Shown here one piece after another: positions 35,702-44,869 of a stretch of DNA of 64,000 nucleotides. A model generated the notes under the pieces. That model ran no database searches, was not told the origin of the DNA, and saw only the letters and a program-made list of their open reading frames with translations. This DNA comes from Pedobacter nutrimenti. GTDB lineage: Bacteria; Bacteroidota; Bacteroidia; Sphingobacteriales; Sphingobacteriaceae. The stretch's first letter is position 1; the number at the start of each line of letters is the position of its first letter. The position numbers and the translations under genes are program-made. Location: assembly GCF_003208655.1 (NCBI RefSeq), contig NZ_QKLU01000005.1:216889-280888 (forward strand), written 5' to 3'.

Positions 35702-36492
35702 GTTTTCCCGAAATCTGAAGGCCGGATATTGGTCAGCTGATAAAAGGCCTTGCTGAAGGCCGCCAGACTATTGTAGCCTGTTGCATAGGCAATTTCACTG
35801 GTTGATTTTTGGGTTTGCAGCATCATCTCAATGGCACGGACCATTCTGAGCATTTTCAGGTATTGCAAAAAAGAAATGTTCATGACTGCCTGAAAAAGCC
35901 TGGAAAGTGTCCTTTCAGCGATCCCAAATCTTTTACTGATCTCTTCTAGGCTGAGCGGCTTATGAAAGTTTTGGCTCAGGTAAATAATTATAGGTCTTAA
36001 CCTTTCATTCGAGGTGGTGGGAAGGGTAATGGGGAAGGCTCTGACACTAAGTTGGGGCAATACATTTTTAAGGGAAGATAGAAATTGAAAGGGAACAATA
36101 TCGGCTGGCTGAATATGTCCGTTCCACCTCTCTGTAAAAACTATCATTTCCAGTAACAGGTTATTGACTGGGTAAATGCCCATGTTGTTATAAAAGGGGT
36201 CCTTATCCTGTCCATCATGGTAATAATAAATATTTCTGGTTACGGTGGCCTGGTGACGTACTTCCAGGTAATGCTCTAAACCGGAGGGGACCCATATGTA
36301 ATGTCTGGCGGGTATAATGTAACTGATGTTTTTGGTGTGGATGTAAGCAATTCCCCCCTGAACATAGGTGAGCTGGCCTTTTACATGAGCGTGCGCAGGT
36401 AGTTTCCTTTCGATTTTTTCATGAAGCACATAAATGCTATCCGGGTTGCTGTCTATCGCATGAAGATATTCTTCGGTTTGCAGGAGGTTCAT
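35695..36492 (-). CDS. AraC family transcriptional regulator
   Basis: The ATG at 36492 gives 265 residues. The N-terminus is a cupin-type sensor domain (KLPAHAHVKGQLTYVQGGIAYIHT and WVPSGLEHYLEVR). The C-terminus has two helix-turn-helix motifs: LSLEEISKRFGIAERTLSRLFQ and SEIAYATGYNSLAAFSKAFYQL. This arrangement is typical of YdeC-like AraC regulators. It is divergent from the TolC-HlyD-MFS operon and is its probable regulator. An upstream TTG nine codons earlier is not needed. The 3' end overlaps kup by 7 bases. Confidence 0.9.
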   Translation of the reverse strand: MNLLQTEEYLHAIDSNPDSIYVLHEKIERKLPAHAHVKGQLTYVQGGIAYIHTKNISYIIPARHYIWVPSGLEHYLEVRHQATVTRNIYYYHDGQDKDPFYNNMGIYPVNNLLLEMIVFTERWNGHIQPADIVPFQFLSSLKNVLPQLSVRAFPITLPTTSNERLRPIIIYLSQNFHKPLSLEEISKRFGIAERTLSRLFQAVMNISFLQYLKMLRMVRAIEMMLQTQKSTSEIAYATGYNSLAAFSKAFYQLTNIRPSDFGKTY

Positions 36493-36550
36493 TGGCTGGA
36501 ATGGACAAATAATTGGCAATATAGATAAAATTACAGGATTGGCTTCTGTT

Positions 36551-36558
36551 TACCTTTG
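36551..36558 (+). promoter_or_regulatory. -7 element TACCTTTG of the efflux operon
   Basis: TACCTTTG lies 17 bases before the ATG of the TolC-like gene. The -33 region has no clear TTG, as expected for a promoter needing an activator such as the divergent AraC protein. Confidence 0.45.
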
Positions 36559-36575
36559 CACATTCTATAAATAAT

Positions 36576-37901
36576 ATGTATTCCTTTAAAAAATATTGCG
36601 CTCTTTTATGGCTCTTCTTTTTAAGTATAAATTGTACCAAAGCTCAGCAAAATCCAGTTAAAACGCATCTTTCCCTTGCTGAGGTATGGAGCAGGGCCGA
36701 AGTCAACAATAAAAATATAAAAATGCAGGACCTTCGGGTCGAGGTGGCTAAAGAAGGGGTTAAAGATGCCAAAGCCGAACGTTTGCCCGATATAGAAGCA
36801 GAAGGAGAATATGCCAGGGTTAGTAATATGCCTGTCTATGACAATGGTCTTTTTCATGCCCACAGCCAGTTCGAAGTAGTCCATACTTCTTATAGTTTCG
36901 GAGCAAAGGCTTATCTGAATTTGTATAATGGTCATAAAACCAATCTGAAAATAGAAACAGAGAAAGAAAAAATGGCCCTTGCCCAGGAACAATTAAACCT
37001 TAGCCTCTCGGAAGTCAGGTTAAAAGCAGCCGCCTATTATCTGGACCTTCAAAGAAGTTACATTTTTAAGGCTTTAATGCTGAAAGATATACAGGACCAG
37101 CAGAAACAACTCGAGGAGATCAGGCAGCTGATGAAAAATGGGGTGGTCCTGAAAAGCGATGTGCTGCGGGCAGAACTGAAATTGTCCCGCCAGAAAATGT
37201 CTCTGATCCAGATTCAAAATGATATCACCATAGTCAATCAGAAACTAGCGATTCTGATGGGGGAGCGGGATGATTTTTATACCGAACCGGATGCTGCGGG
37301 TCAGCAGGAACTGAAGGTAAAAACTTATCCGGAATACCTCGAGGAAGCTATAGATCATTCTTATGAGTACAGGATCTCCGAAAAGGAAACCGAGCTTTCC
37401 AGGTTGGAATTAAAGAGTGTAAAGGCAAATGTATCTTTTAAACTGGGCCTGTTTGCAAATTATGCCTATTCTTATCCCCAGATTCAGTTTTACCCTTATT
37501 CTATTGCCATGTATGGTCTTGGTTTGAGCGGTATTAAAGCAAGCTTTCCAATTTCTGCTTTTTATCACAATAAACATAAAACCAAAGCAGCAGAAATAGC
37601 CTACCTGCGTCAGGAGGTAGAACATGAAGAGACCTCCGATAGAGTCCGTCAGCAGGTGAAGGAAGCTTATCTGCGATATAAAGAGGCGGTGACTAGAATT
37701 GAGGTTGCAAAACAGAATATCAGTCAGGCAACAGAAAACCTCAGAATTGTAAACAATACGTATTTCAACCAGCTGTCGCTGCTGACAGATCTGCTGGATG
37801 CAGATACACAATTGCTGCAAACCCGCTTTGATCTTGCTGCTGCACAAATTGCAGCCCAATTACAATATTATCAATTACAAAAAGCTATAGGTAACCTTTA
37901 A
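36576..37901 (+). CDS. TolC-like outer-membrane efflux protein
   Basis: This 441-residue protein has a signal peptide (LWLFFLSINCTKAQQ) and the two-fold repeat of long coiled helices typical of outer-membrane efflux proteins. The pattern LSLAEVWSRAEVNNKNIKMQ opens the first repeat, and GVVLKSDVLRAELKLSRQKM and LSLLTDLLDADTQLLQTRF mark the helical hairpins. It should form a trimeric channel. The next gene, an HlyD-type adaptor, starts one base after its stop, and an MFS pump follows, so the three form a tripartite exporter. Confidence 0.92.
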   Translation: MYSFKKYCALLWLFFLSINCTKAQQNPVKTHLSLAEVWSRAEVNNKNIKMQDLRVEVAKEGVKDAKAERLPDIEAEGEYARVSNMPVYDNGLFHAHSQFEVVHTSYSFGAKAYLNLYNGHKTNLKIETEKEKMALAQEQLNLSLSEVRLKAAAYYLDLQRSYIFKALMLKDIQDQQKQLEEIRQLMKNGVVLKSDVLRAELKLSRQKMSLIQIQNDITIVNQKLAILMGERDDFYTEPDAAGQQELKVKTYPEYLEEAIDHSYEYRISEKETELSRLELKSVKANVSFKLGLFANYAYSYPQIQFYPYSIAMYGLGLSGIKASFPISAFYHNKHKTKAAEIAYLRQEVEHEETSDRVRQQVKEAYLRYKEAVTRIEVAKQNISQATENLRIVNNTYFNQLSLLTDLLDADTQLLQTRFDLAAAQIAAQLQYYQLQKAIGNL

Positions 37902-37902
37902 C

Positions 37903-38964
37903 ATGCGCGCTAAGAAAAAAAATTATACCAGAACCGATCAGTTGATCACTAAAATTACCGCCTGGATTGCCGGCATTATTGTTTTGATCCTTGTGGGATG
38001 GGGCTGTATTTCCCTTTGGGACCTGTACCACTATGAAGAAACCAACGATGCCCAGGTAGAAGAGTACATCAATCCGGTAACTTCCAGGGTGACGGGCTAT
38101 ATCCGAAGTATTAAATATGAAGAGAACCAGGAAGTGAAAAAAGGAGATACTTTGTTGATTATAGATAATAGTGAATATAAACTGAGTGAACAGGAAGCCG
38201 AAGCGGCTTTACTGAATGCGGAAGCCCAGATCAGGGTAATGGAAAGCAATGAACAAACCACTGCAAAGGTGGCTGATGTCAGTCAGTCGCAAATCGCTTC
38301 GGCGAAAGCAAAACTTTGGAAGCAACAACAGGATTATGATCGTTATCTTAAATTATTTAAAGTTGAATCTGCCACACTTCAGCAGCTTGAAAACAGTAAG
38401 GCCGCTTTGGAGGTCGCAAATTCTGAGTATAAATCGGCATTGAACAGTTACCAGGCATCGGTTTCAAAAGTAAATGACATTAAATCGCAAAAAGATGTTT
38501 ATCTGGCCGAGATCAAAAGGAGGGAAGCTTTATTGAAAAGAAATAAGCTTGATGTTGGTTATACGGTCATTACTGCACCTTACCATGGAAAAATGGGAAG
38601 AAGGACCATACAGGAAGGCCAGCTGATCCAGGCAGGACAGACCCTGGCTTTTATTGTGGACCAGGAGGCTGGCAAATGGGTAATTGCCAATTTTAAAGAA
38701 ACGCAAATTGCGGCCATGCATTTACAGGACAAAGCTTCCATTGAAACGGATGCATTTCCGGGAGAGCATTTTGAAGGACGGGTTGTTTCCCTTTCTCCGG
38801 CCACAGGTGCAAGATTCTCTTTATTGCCACCAGATAATTCCACAGGTAATTTCGTAAAGGTTGTACAACGTATTCCTGTAAAAATCAGGCTGACAGACGG
38901 GCATCAGGCAGAGAAACTCAGGGCAGGTATGAATGCCAATGTGATAATTGCAAAACATCAATGA
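37903..38964 (+). CDS. HlyD/EmrA-type membrane fusion protein
   Basis: This 353-residue adaptor has one N-terminal membrane segment (ITAWIAGIIVLILVGWGCIS) and a periplasmic part. It contains the biotinyl-lipoyl-like half motif TNDAQVEEYINPVTSRVTGY, the coiled-coil hairpin (about residues 100-200), the second lipoyl half around YTVITAPYHGKMGRR, and a beta-barrel domain with WVIANFKETQI. EmrA-type proteins bridge an MFS pump and a TolC channel. The gene overlaps the following pump gene by four bases. Confidence 0.95.
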   Translation: MRAKKKNYTRTDQLITKITAWIAGIIVLILVGWGCISLWDLYHYEETNDAQVEEYINPVTSRVTGYIRSIKYEENQEVKKGDTLLIIDNSEYKLSEQEAEAALLNAEAQIRVMESNEQTTAKVADVSQSQIASAKAKLWKQQQDYDRYLKLFKVESATLQQLENSKAALEVANSEYKSALNSYQASVSKVNDIKSQKDVYLAEIKRREALLKRNKLDVGYTVITAPYHGKMGRRTIQEGQLIQAGQTLAFIVDQEAGKWVIANFKETQIAAMHLQDKASIETDAFPGEHFEGRVVSLSPATGARFSLLPPDNSTGNFVKVVQRIPVKIRLTDGHQAEKLRAGMNANVIIAKHQ

Positions 38965-40556
38965 GAAAGCCAGTCCCTGTATTTAAACACTGGGCTCCGG
39001 AATGGTTAATCCGGATCACGATTTTTCTGGTGATTCTTCCTTGCTTGCTCCTTTTTGGTCTATCTACAGCAAATGCGACGGCAGCCGCAGGTTTTTATGG
39101 GATAGAACCTGCAGATGTTCAGTATTCAATGATTTTGTTTTACGCTGCCGTGGCCAGTTTTTTTGCTTTGGAAAGACGTTTTTTTATTTATCTGGCCAGC
39201 AAGGAATACTTTATCGTGGGAATTGCGCTACAGGTACTGACGTCTTATGTTTGTTACAGGACACGGAGCTTACCGGTATTGTTTCTATTTCGATTTATAC
39301 AAGGGATGGCAAATTGTGGTACCACAAGCATTTGTATTACTTTAATTTTTAGCAGGCTGGAGAACGAAAGATCAAGAGAAATTGGCTATTCTGTTTTTTA
39401 TGGGATGTTGTTGTGCATTACACCAATATCCATTCTGTTGACAGCCCCTGTGGTAGATAACTTTGATTATAATTTTTTGTATAAAGGAATTATGTTTTGC
39501 TATGTCCCTGGTGCAGTTTTATTGCTGATGATCATGAATTCGGTAAGGCTGAACCGAAAAATCCCTCTATACCAGGTGGACTGGCCAAGTTTTGTGTTGT
39601 ATGCTTTGTTGCTTGCCCTGATCGGATATGTGTTGTCTTACGGTCAGCAATACTATTGGTTACAGGATCAGCGGATACGCTGGAGTTGCATAGCCATTTT
39701 TTTTCTATTCTTGTTGCATATTTACAGGCAGTTAAAGCTCAAAAGGCCTAGCCAGAACCTGGAGGTTTTCCGGTACAGGAATTATGTGCTGGGCATGTTC
39801 CTGATTTTTGTGCTGTATATTGCAAGAGGTGCATTGACAATGACTTCTTTGTATTTTGCAAATGTATTGGGTATGGATCCTTTTCATATTGCTTACCTGA
39901 TGTTGTCTAATATTATTGGAATAGGGCTGAGTGTACTCATTTCCTCCAGGTTACTGATCCTAAAAAGGCCATTAAGACTCATCTGGATTTATGGTTTTTT
40001 ACTGCTGCTCGTTTTTCATGTCTGGATGGTCTTTCTTTTTAATGCACAGGCAGACGCTTCTTCCTTTGTTTTGCCATTGGTTGTCCAGGGGCTTGGGGCG
40101 GGGATGCTGATGACGCCGATCATTGTTTTTGCAATTTCCGCAGTGCCCGACCGTTTAGGGGGCACGGCCTCTGCAGTCGGGGTGTTTTTCAGGTTTCTGG
40201 GATTTTGCAGCAGCATTGCCCTGATCAACTTTTATCAGCTTTATAACAGAAGTAACCATATCAATCGTTTTCAGGAACAGCTCAGTACCCTGAATACGAT
40301 TGCTGTTGACCGTATGGAATTTTATCGTAAAATGCTTGGTACAAAGGGGCTGCCCTCTGATCAGGCCACGAAGATCGCAAAAGGCCTGTTGAACCGTTCT
40401 GTGGAGGTTCAGGCGCAGATGAAGTCGGCCGTAGATTATTATACTTTTGTGAGTTATCTGCTGATTGGGGTGATCCTGATTATTGCATTGACGCCTTACA
40501 TCAGCAGAACCATTGTTAACCTAAAATCCAGACAACCTTCGCCCATTTCCTATTAG
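38961..40556 (+). CDS. MFS efflux permease of the tripartite pump
   Basis: This 531-residue membrane protein has about fourteen hydrophobic segments with an extra cytoplasmic-periplasmic stretch near residues 430-490 (FQEQLSTLNTIAVDRMEFY). The classic RxGRR loop is weak here; FALERRFFIYLASKEY occupies the place of motif A. Motif-like LFRFIQGMANCGTTSICITL lies in segment 4. This diverged DHA2 type is common in Bacteroidota operons with EmrA and TolC partners. It should use the proton gradient to export a drug or metabolite through the adaptor and outer-membrane channel. Confidence 0.9.
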   Translation: MRKPVPVFKHWAPEWLIRITIFLVILPCLLLFGLSTANATAAAGFYGIEPADVQYSMILFYAAVASFFALERRFFIYLASKEYFIVGIALQVLTSYVCYRTRSLPVLFLFRFIQGMANCGTTSICITLIFSRLENERSREIGYSVFYGMLLCITPISILLTAPVVDNFDYNFLYKGIMFCYVPGAVLLLMIMNSVRLNRKIPLYQVDWPSFVLYALLLALIGYVLSYGQQYYWLQDQRIRWSCIAIFFLFLLHIYRQLKLKRPSQNLEVFRYRNYVLGMFLIFVLYIARGALTMTSLYFANVLGMDPFHIAYLMLSNIIGIGLSVLISSRLLILKRPLRLIWIYGFLLLLVFHVWMVFLFNAQADASSFVLPLVVQGLGAGMLMTPIIVFAISAVPDRLGGTASAVGVFFRFLGFCSSIALINFYQLYNRSNHINRFQEQLSTLNTIAVDRMEFYRKMLGTKGLPSDQATKIAKGLLNRSVEVQAQMKSAVDYYTFVSYLLIGVILIIALTPYISRTIVNLKSRQPSPISY

Positions 40557-40647
40557 AAAGATGAACAGCGACCAGATTTATTGACGGACCAAGGTATTTT
40601 GTTGTTTTTCATTATTATTGCAAGGAAGATTAACCAGACCAATAATC

Positions 40648-41682
40648 ATGAACCGAAAAAAATTTTTGTCTTCTGCAGTGTTTGCTACGGCCGCATTGTC
40701 TTCGCTGGAAGGCTGGACAGCAGGGAACACTGTTAAAGAAGAAAGCAGATTGGTTTACCGGATTCCACCTTATCTAAAGAGCGGAGATGTGATTGGCATT
40801 ACCTGTCCGGCCGGCTTTATTACCCTTGAGGAGATCATGCCTGCGGTTAAACTGATGGAAAGCTGGGGTTTTCATTGCAAAATAGGCAAAACTGTGGGCG
40901 CCAGGGATTTTACCTTTGGAGGAACTGATGCGGAAAGAGCAGCCGATCTTCAACAGATGCTGGATGATCCGGGGCTGAAAGCCATTATGTGTGCCAGAGG
41001 TGGGTATGGGGCAGTTAGGATCATTGACCAACTTGATTTTAAGAATTTTGTTTCCAGGCCCAAATGGATTATTGGTTTTAGTGACATCACTGTTTTGCAT
41101 TGTCATCTTGACCGGAACTTTAAAATTGCTTCTCTTCATTCTAAAATGTGTAATAGTTTTCCTTCAGACTGGAGCCTGGCGGAACCTGTACAAATTGAAA
41201 CCATACTTTCTATCCGACAGGCTTTAGCTGGTGATGACCTGAGCTACCTGGCGCCTTTTAATGCGCATAACAAACTGGGTTCTGCTGAAGGTTTATTGGT
41301 TGGTGGAAACCTGAGCATTATTGAAACCCTTGCCGGAAGTCATTCAGATTTGCAAACCGATGGAAAGATCCTTTTTGTAGAAGATACAGGAGAATACTTG
41401 TATGGCATAGACCGGATGTTCTGGAATTTAAAACGCAATGGAAAACTTTCAAAATTGAAGGGTCTGGTGGTTGGTGGTTTCAAACTTAAACCAGATGATC
41501 CAGGCGAGGAATTCGGAAGAACTGTCCAGGAAATCGTTCTGGAAAAAATAAAGGAATTCGACTATCCGGTCTGTTTTGATTTTCCGGTTGGACATCAGCG
41601 GAATAATGTTGCGCTGAAATGTGGGGTTAAACATTTACTGAAGGTAGAAGGGGACCGAAGCAGTTTAAAATCCATTGGTTAA
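40648..41682 (+). CDS. LD-carboxypeptidase (peptidase family S66)
   Basis: The ATG at 40648 gives 344 residues with an N-terminal signal-like stretch, MNRKKFLSSAVFATAALSS, which has a Tat-like RK start. S66 features follow: GDVIGITCPAGFI, CARGGYGAVRIIDQLDF, the nucleophile serine in IIGFSDITVLH, the glutamate in LFVEDTGEYLYGIDRM, and the histidine in FPVGHQRNN. These enzymes trim the terminal D-alanine from tetrapeptides in peptidoglycan recycling; a periplasmic version would act on wall fragments. The gene stands alone. A start at 40618 in the same frame uses a non-ATG codon and is less likely. Confidence 0.93.
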   Translation: MNRKKFLSSAVFATAALSSLEGWTAGNTVKEESRLVYRIPPYLKSGDVIGITCPAGFITLEEIMPAVKLMESWGFHCKIGKTVGARDFTFGGTDAERAADLQQMLDDPGLKAIMCARGGYGAVRIIDQLDFKNFVSRPKWIIGFSDITVLHCHLDRNFKIASLHSKMCNSFPSDWSLAEPVQIETILSIRQALAGDDLSYLAPFNAHNKLGSAEGLLVGGNLSIIETLAGSHSDLQTDGKILFVEDTGEYLYGIDRMFWNLKRNGKLSKLKGLVVGGFKLKPDDPGEEFGRTVQEIVLEKIKEFDYPVCFDFPVGHQRNNVALKCGVKHLLKVEGDRSSLKSIG

Positions 41683-41714
41683 TTGATTTTATAAGCTTTT
41701 AGAGGGGTTCTACG

Positions 41715-41728
41715 CGGAAACGTTTCCG
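41715..41728. promoter_or_regulatory. Palindromic operator upstream of uxuA
   Basis: CGGAAACGTTTCCG is a perfect 14-base palindrome with a central CG, the form bound by LacI/GalR-family dimers. It lies 68 bases before the uxuA start. Confidence 0.6.
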
Positions 41729-41796
41729 TAAATAATTAAAATTTTCAGGCTTCCGGCCAATCAAAATTTGAGTATTATTGAATTCAAACTGAAACT

Positions 41797-42972
41797 ATGG
41801 CAATTAAACCTCATAAATTGATACAAACATGGCGCTGGTATGGTCCTTCCGATCCGGTTAGCCTTCAGGACGTTAAACAAGCGGGTGCAACAGGAATTGT
41901 AACCGCACTGCATCACATTCCACATGGAGAAGTTTGGCCTGTAAAAGACATTGAAGAGCGCAAAGCTATTATTGAAGCTGCTGGTTTGGAATGGACAGTG
42001 GTGGAAAGTGTGCCTGTTCATGAAGCAATTAAAACGCGTCGGGCTGATGCAGGAAAATACGTAGAGAACTACAGGGCCAGTTTAAAAAATCTGGCTTTAT
42101 GTGGGATTAAAACGGTTTGCTATAATTTTATGCCCGTGCTGGATTGGACAAGGACTCAGTTGGACCTGACCATGACCGATGGCTCAAAAGCTTTATACTT
42201 CAACTGGACAGATCTGGCCGTGTTTGATCTTTTTATTTTGAAACGCAAGGGAGCTGAAGCAGATTATTCGGCAGTGATACTTGAAAAAGCAAAAAAAAGA
42301 TATGAGGCCTTAACCGAACAGGAATTGGAGGAGCTGAGAATCAATGTGCTGATGGGGATTCCAAATGAAAAGGAAATTGAACTTTCTGCCTTACAGAACA
42401 GTATAGACGAATATAAAAACATTGGTTTTGAGGGATTGAGACAAAATCTCAGTTGGTTTTTAAATGAAATAGCCTCGGTATGTGAACAGGAAGGTGTTAA
42501 AATGACTATCCATCCGGACGATCCTCCTTATCCGATCTTGGGACTTCCCAGAATTGCAAGTACCAAAGCTGATTTTGAATATATTCTAAAGAGTGTAGAC
42601 AAAGCTTTTAACGGCGTTTGTTTTTGCACGGGTTCTTTAGGGGCGGGACAATCCAATGATCTTTGTGATATTTTTGATCTGGTTAAAGACAGGGTGTATT
42701 TTCTGCACCTGAGAAACGTAACCAAAGATGAAGAAGGGAATTTTTATGAAGCGGATCATCTGGGCGGCGATGTGAATATGTATGAAGTGATGAAAGTGGT
42801 TGTTGCCGAAAACCAGCGCAGGGAAATACCAATTCCTTTCCGGCCGGACCATGGACACCAAATGCTTGACGATTTGAATAAAGTAACCAATCCGGGTTAT
42901 TCGGCCATTGGACGTTTACGTGGCTTGGCAGAATTACGGGGATTGGAACTTGGAATTACCGGACTTTATTAA
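41797..42972 (+). CDS. uxuA: Mannonate dehydratase
   Basis: This 391-residue enzyme dehydrates D-mannonate to 2-dehydro-3-deoxygluconate in glucuronate breakdown. Family hallmarks: TWRWYGPSDPVSLQDVKQAGATGIVTALHHIPHG at the N-terminus (given here in pieces: WRWYGPSDPV and TALHHIPHGEVW), YNFMPVLDWTRT, TIHPDDPPYPILGLPR with a metal-binding histidine, FCTGSLGAGQSND, FLHLRNV and FRPDHGHQM. Length and start are standard. No uxuB or uxaC is adjacent. The palindromic site upstream suggests control by a sugar-responsive LacI-type repressor. Confidence 0.97.
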   Translation: MAIKPHKLIQTWRWYGPSDPVSLQDVKQAGATGIVTALHHIPHGEVWPVKDIEERKAIIEAAGLEWTVVESVPVHEAIKTRRADAGKYVENYRASLKNLALCGIKTVCYNFMPVLDWTRTQLDLTMTDGSKALYFNWTDLAVFDLFILKRKGAEADYSAVILEKAKKRYEALTEQELEELRINVLMGIPNEKEIELSALQNSIDEYKNIGFEGLRQNLSWFLNEIASVCEQEGVKMTIHPDDPPYPILGLPRIASTKADFEYILKSVDKAFNGVCFCTGSLGAGQSNDLCDIFDLVKDRVYFLHLRNVTKDEEGNFYEADHLGGDVNMYEVMKVVVAENQRREIPIPFRPDHGHQMLDDLNKVTNPGYSAIGRLRGLAELRGLELGITGLY

Positions 42973-43443
42973 ATGAAGTCCGGATGCTTTTTTCGCTTTC
43001 TTTAATCTGTTTCGGGTTTATTTTTAGGCCAATTTTAGACCATTGACTAGAAAGTGTAATATCATTTTTAGGCACTTTGAGGTCGTTTTTTCATTTTATG
43101 GTTTTTATTTTTCGTCTGGTTCAAAATTTAATTTTAAACCAGACGGACTTGTTAATCCTGTTTTTACCCTTTAGAATTGTGGTATTTGGTCAAAGTTTGT
43201 TCTTGCGTTTGTTTTTTCTTATCTTTCTTAGCATCAGATGTTTTGCTTAGGTTTCCTTCGTTTTTTGTTTTCATCAGAAGGGATGCAGAAAGGTGGGAAA
43301 GTTCTGTGAAGCTAAAAAAATATGGCTTTTGGAATTTTGTGTGGATGCAACATAAAGTTGCAGGAACAACGTTATTGATTTGTTTGAAATCCAATAATTA
43401 TTATCTTTAAACCCATTAATTAAATATAATTAAACAAAATCCG
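42973..43443. other. Intergenic region before the histone-like gene
   Basis: This 471-base gap holds a stem-loop at 43113-43145 (9-bp outer stem CGTCTGGTT/AACCAGACG, with a further AT-rich inner stem) and a promoter for the next gene at 43379-43409. Open frames on both strands in 43164-43410 begin with TTG and lack recognisable features, so I do not call them genes. Confidence 0.5.
43379..43409 (+). promoter_or_regulatory. Promoter of the histone-like gene
   Basis: TTTG at 43379-43382 and TATCTTTA at 43402-43409 are 19 bases apart, one base off the Bacteroidota -7 consensus. The predicted leader is about 28 bases. Confidence 0.55.
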
Positions 43444-43623
43444 ATGGAAAAATTTTCAAAATTAAAAGAACTAGTTGCCGGAGTTGAGGCAGACGCAGAG
43501 AAATTTTATAACGCAGGTAACGGCGCTGCCGGTACAAGAGTGCGTAAAGCAATGCAAGACTTAAAAGTTCTTGCTCAGGAAATCCGTACCGAAGTAACAG
43601 ACAAAAAAAACAGCGGTAAGTAA
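43444..43623 (+). CDS. Histone H1-like small basic protein
   Basis: This short gene encodes 59 residues: it begins MEKFSKLKELVAGVEADAEK and continues through GNGAAGTRVRKAMQDLKVLAQEI. This is the compact Hc1/histone H1-like protein found across Sphingobacteriaceae and other Bacteroidota. It is lysine- and alanine-rich, helical, without cysteine or membrane segment, and is taken to bind DNA and help compact the nucleoid. Unlike the larger chlamydial Hc1 it has no long basic tail. It has its own promoter and a strong terminator, so it should be an abundant single-gene transcript. Confidence 0.88.
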   Translation: MEKFSKLKELVAGVEADAEKFYNAGNGAAGTRVRKAMQDLKVLAQEIRTEVTDKKNSGK

Positions 43624-43637
43624 GCTAAAAAAGAATT

Positions 43638-43669
43638 AAAAAAAGGTCCGCATTAGTGGACCTTTTTTT
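43638..43669 (+). terminator. Terminator of the histone-like gene
   Basis: The stem GGTCC (43645-43649) with GGACC (43658-43662) is extended outward by A/T pairs and followed by a T run. It lies about 15 bases after the stop codon. Confidence 0.85.
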
Positions 43670-43700
43670 GTTAAAAGAATATTTGAATCCCTTGCCCGTG

Positions 43701-44804
43701 ATGGATCACAGCGATGATAAACCATATCGTAAAATCATTCATGTTGATATGGATGCATTCTATGCATCTGTAGAGCAAAGGGACCATCCCGAGTACCAGG
43801 GCAAAGCTATTGCTGTTGGTGGATCTCCGGAGGGCAGGGGTGGTGTGGTGGCAACAGCAAGCTATGAAGCCAGGGCTTATGGGGTACGCTCTGCAATGAC
43901 TTCTAAAAGGGCCCAGCAACTTTGCCCCCAGTTAATTTTCGTCAGGCCCCGTTTTGCAGCCTATAAGGAAGTTTCCATGCACATCAGAGAAATTTTTAGT
44001 CGTTTTACAGATGAAATACAACCCCTTTCACTGGACGAAGCCTATTTGGACGTAACGGAGGATAAATTAGGAATAGGTTCTGCTATTGAAATTGCCGGAC
44101 AGATAAAAAAAATGATCCGGGACGAGTTGCGGCTTACGGCTTCAGCAGGTGTTTCTATTAATAAATTTGTGGCCAAGATTGCCTCTGATATGAACAAACC
44201 CGATGGTCTGACTTTTATCGGACCTTCAAGAATAGAAAGGTTTATGGAGCAGTTGCCAGTAGAAAAATTTCATGGTGTGGGAAAGGTAACTGCTGAAAAA
44301 ATGAAAGCCAGGGGCCTTCATACCGGTGCTGACCTGAAAAAGCTGACTGAACTGGAACTTGTAACTTTATTTGGTAAGTCCGGTCATTTCTTTTTTAAAA
44401 TTGTGCGCGGTATTGACGACCGGAAGGTGGAAAGCCGTCAGGAGACAAAGTCGGTGGGTGCCGAAGATACTTTTGCACAAGACCTTTACGACCTGGAGGA
44501 AATGAATGCCGAACTGGATAAAATTTCAAAAATAGTTGCCGATCGTATAGAAAAAAATCAGCTTAGGGGGAGAACGGTGACTGTAAAAATCAAATTCAGT
44601 GATTTTAAAACCATTACCCGCAGTAAATCTTTTCCTGTAACCATTTCTGGTAGGGATGTGATTCTCACTGCAGCAAGGGACCTGCTGGCCGCTGCAGACC
44701 TGACCGAAAAGGCTGTACGTTTATTGGGAATTACCGTTTCTAATTTTGACGAAGACATTTTGCCTTTTGAGCGAAGAGGTTATCAAGGCAGATTGTTTCC
44801 CTGA
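43701..44804 (+). CDS. dinB: DNA polymerase IV (Y family)
   Basis: This translesion polymerase has 367 residues from the ATG at 43701. The palm motif IIHVDMDAFYASVEQRDHP carries the first metal-binding aspartate, and PLSLDEAYLDVTE the catalytic DE pair. Helix-hairpin-helix and little-finger domains follow (FHGVGKVTAEKMKARGLHTG; SVGAEDTFAQDL). No beta-clamp motif is obvious except the short tail RRGYQGRLFP, which fits the usual C-terminal QxxLF-type clamp-binding peptide (QGRLF). A longer frame from 43656 would overlap the terminator of the previous gene and is rejected. Confidence 0.96.
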   Translation: MDHSDDKPYRKIIHVDMDAFYASVEQRDHPEYQGKAIAVGGSPEGRGGVVATASYEARAYGVRSAMTSKRAQQLCPQLIFVRPRFAAYKEVSMHIREIFSRFTDEIQPLSLDEAYLDVTEDKLGIGSAIEIAGQIKKMIRDELRLTASAGVSINKFVAKIASDMNKPDGLTFIGPSRIERFMEQLPVEKFHGVGKVTAEKMKARGLHTGADLKKLTELELVTLFGKSGHFFFKIVRGIDDRKVESRQETKSVGAEDTFAQDLYDLEEMNAELDKISKIVADRIEKNQLRGRTVTVKIKFSDFKTITRSKSFPVTISGRDVILTAARDLLAAADLTEKAVRLLGITVSNFDEDILPFERRGYQGRLFP

Positions 44805-44869
44805 TTTTCGATGCAGAGAATATTTGTCAGGATTGGAGATGGTCTTACTGATTTTGCCTGGAGATTCTC

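Noticed and set aside
43164..43410. Overlapping open frames on both strands before the histone-like gene
   Set aside because: Both start with TTG, have no family likeness, and overlap the promoter of the histone-like gene.
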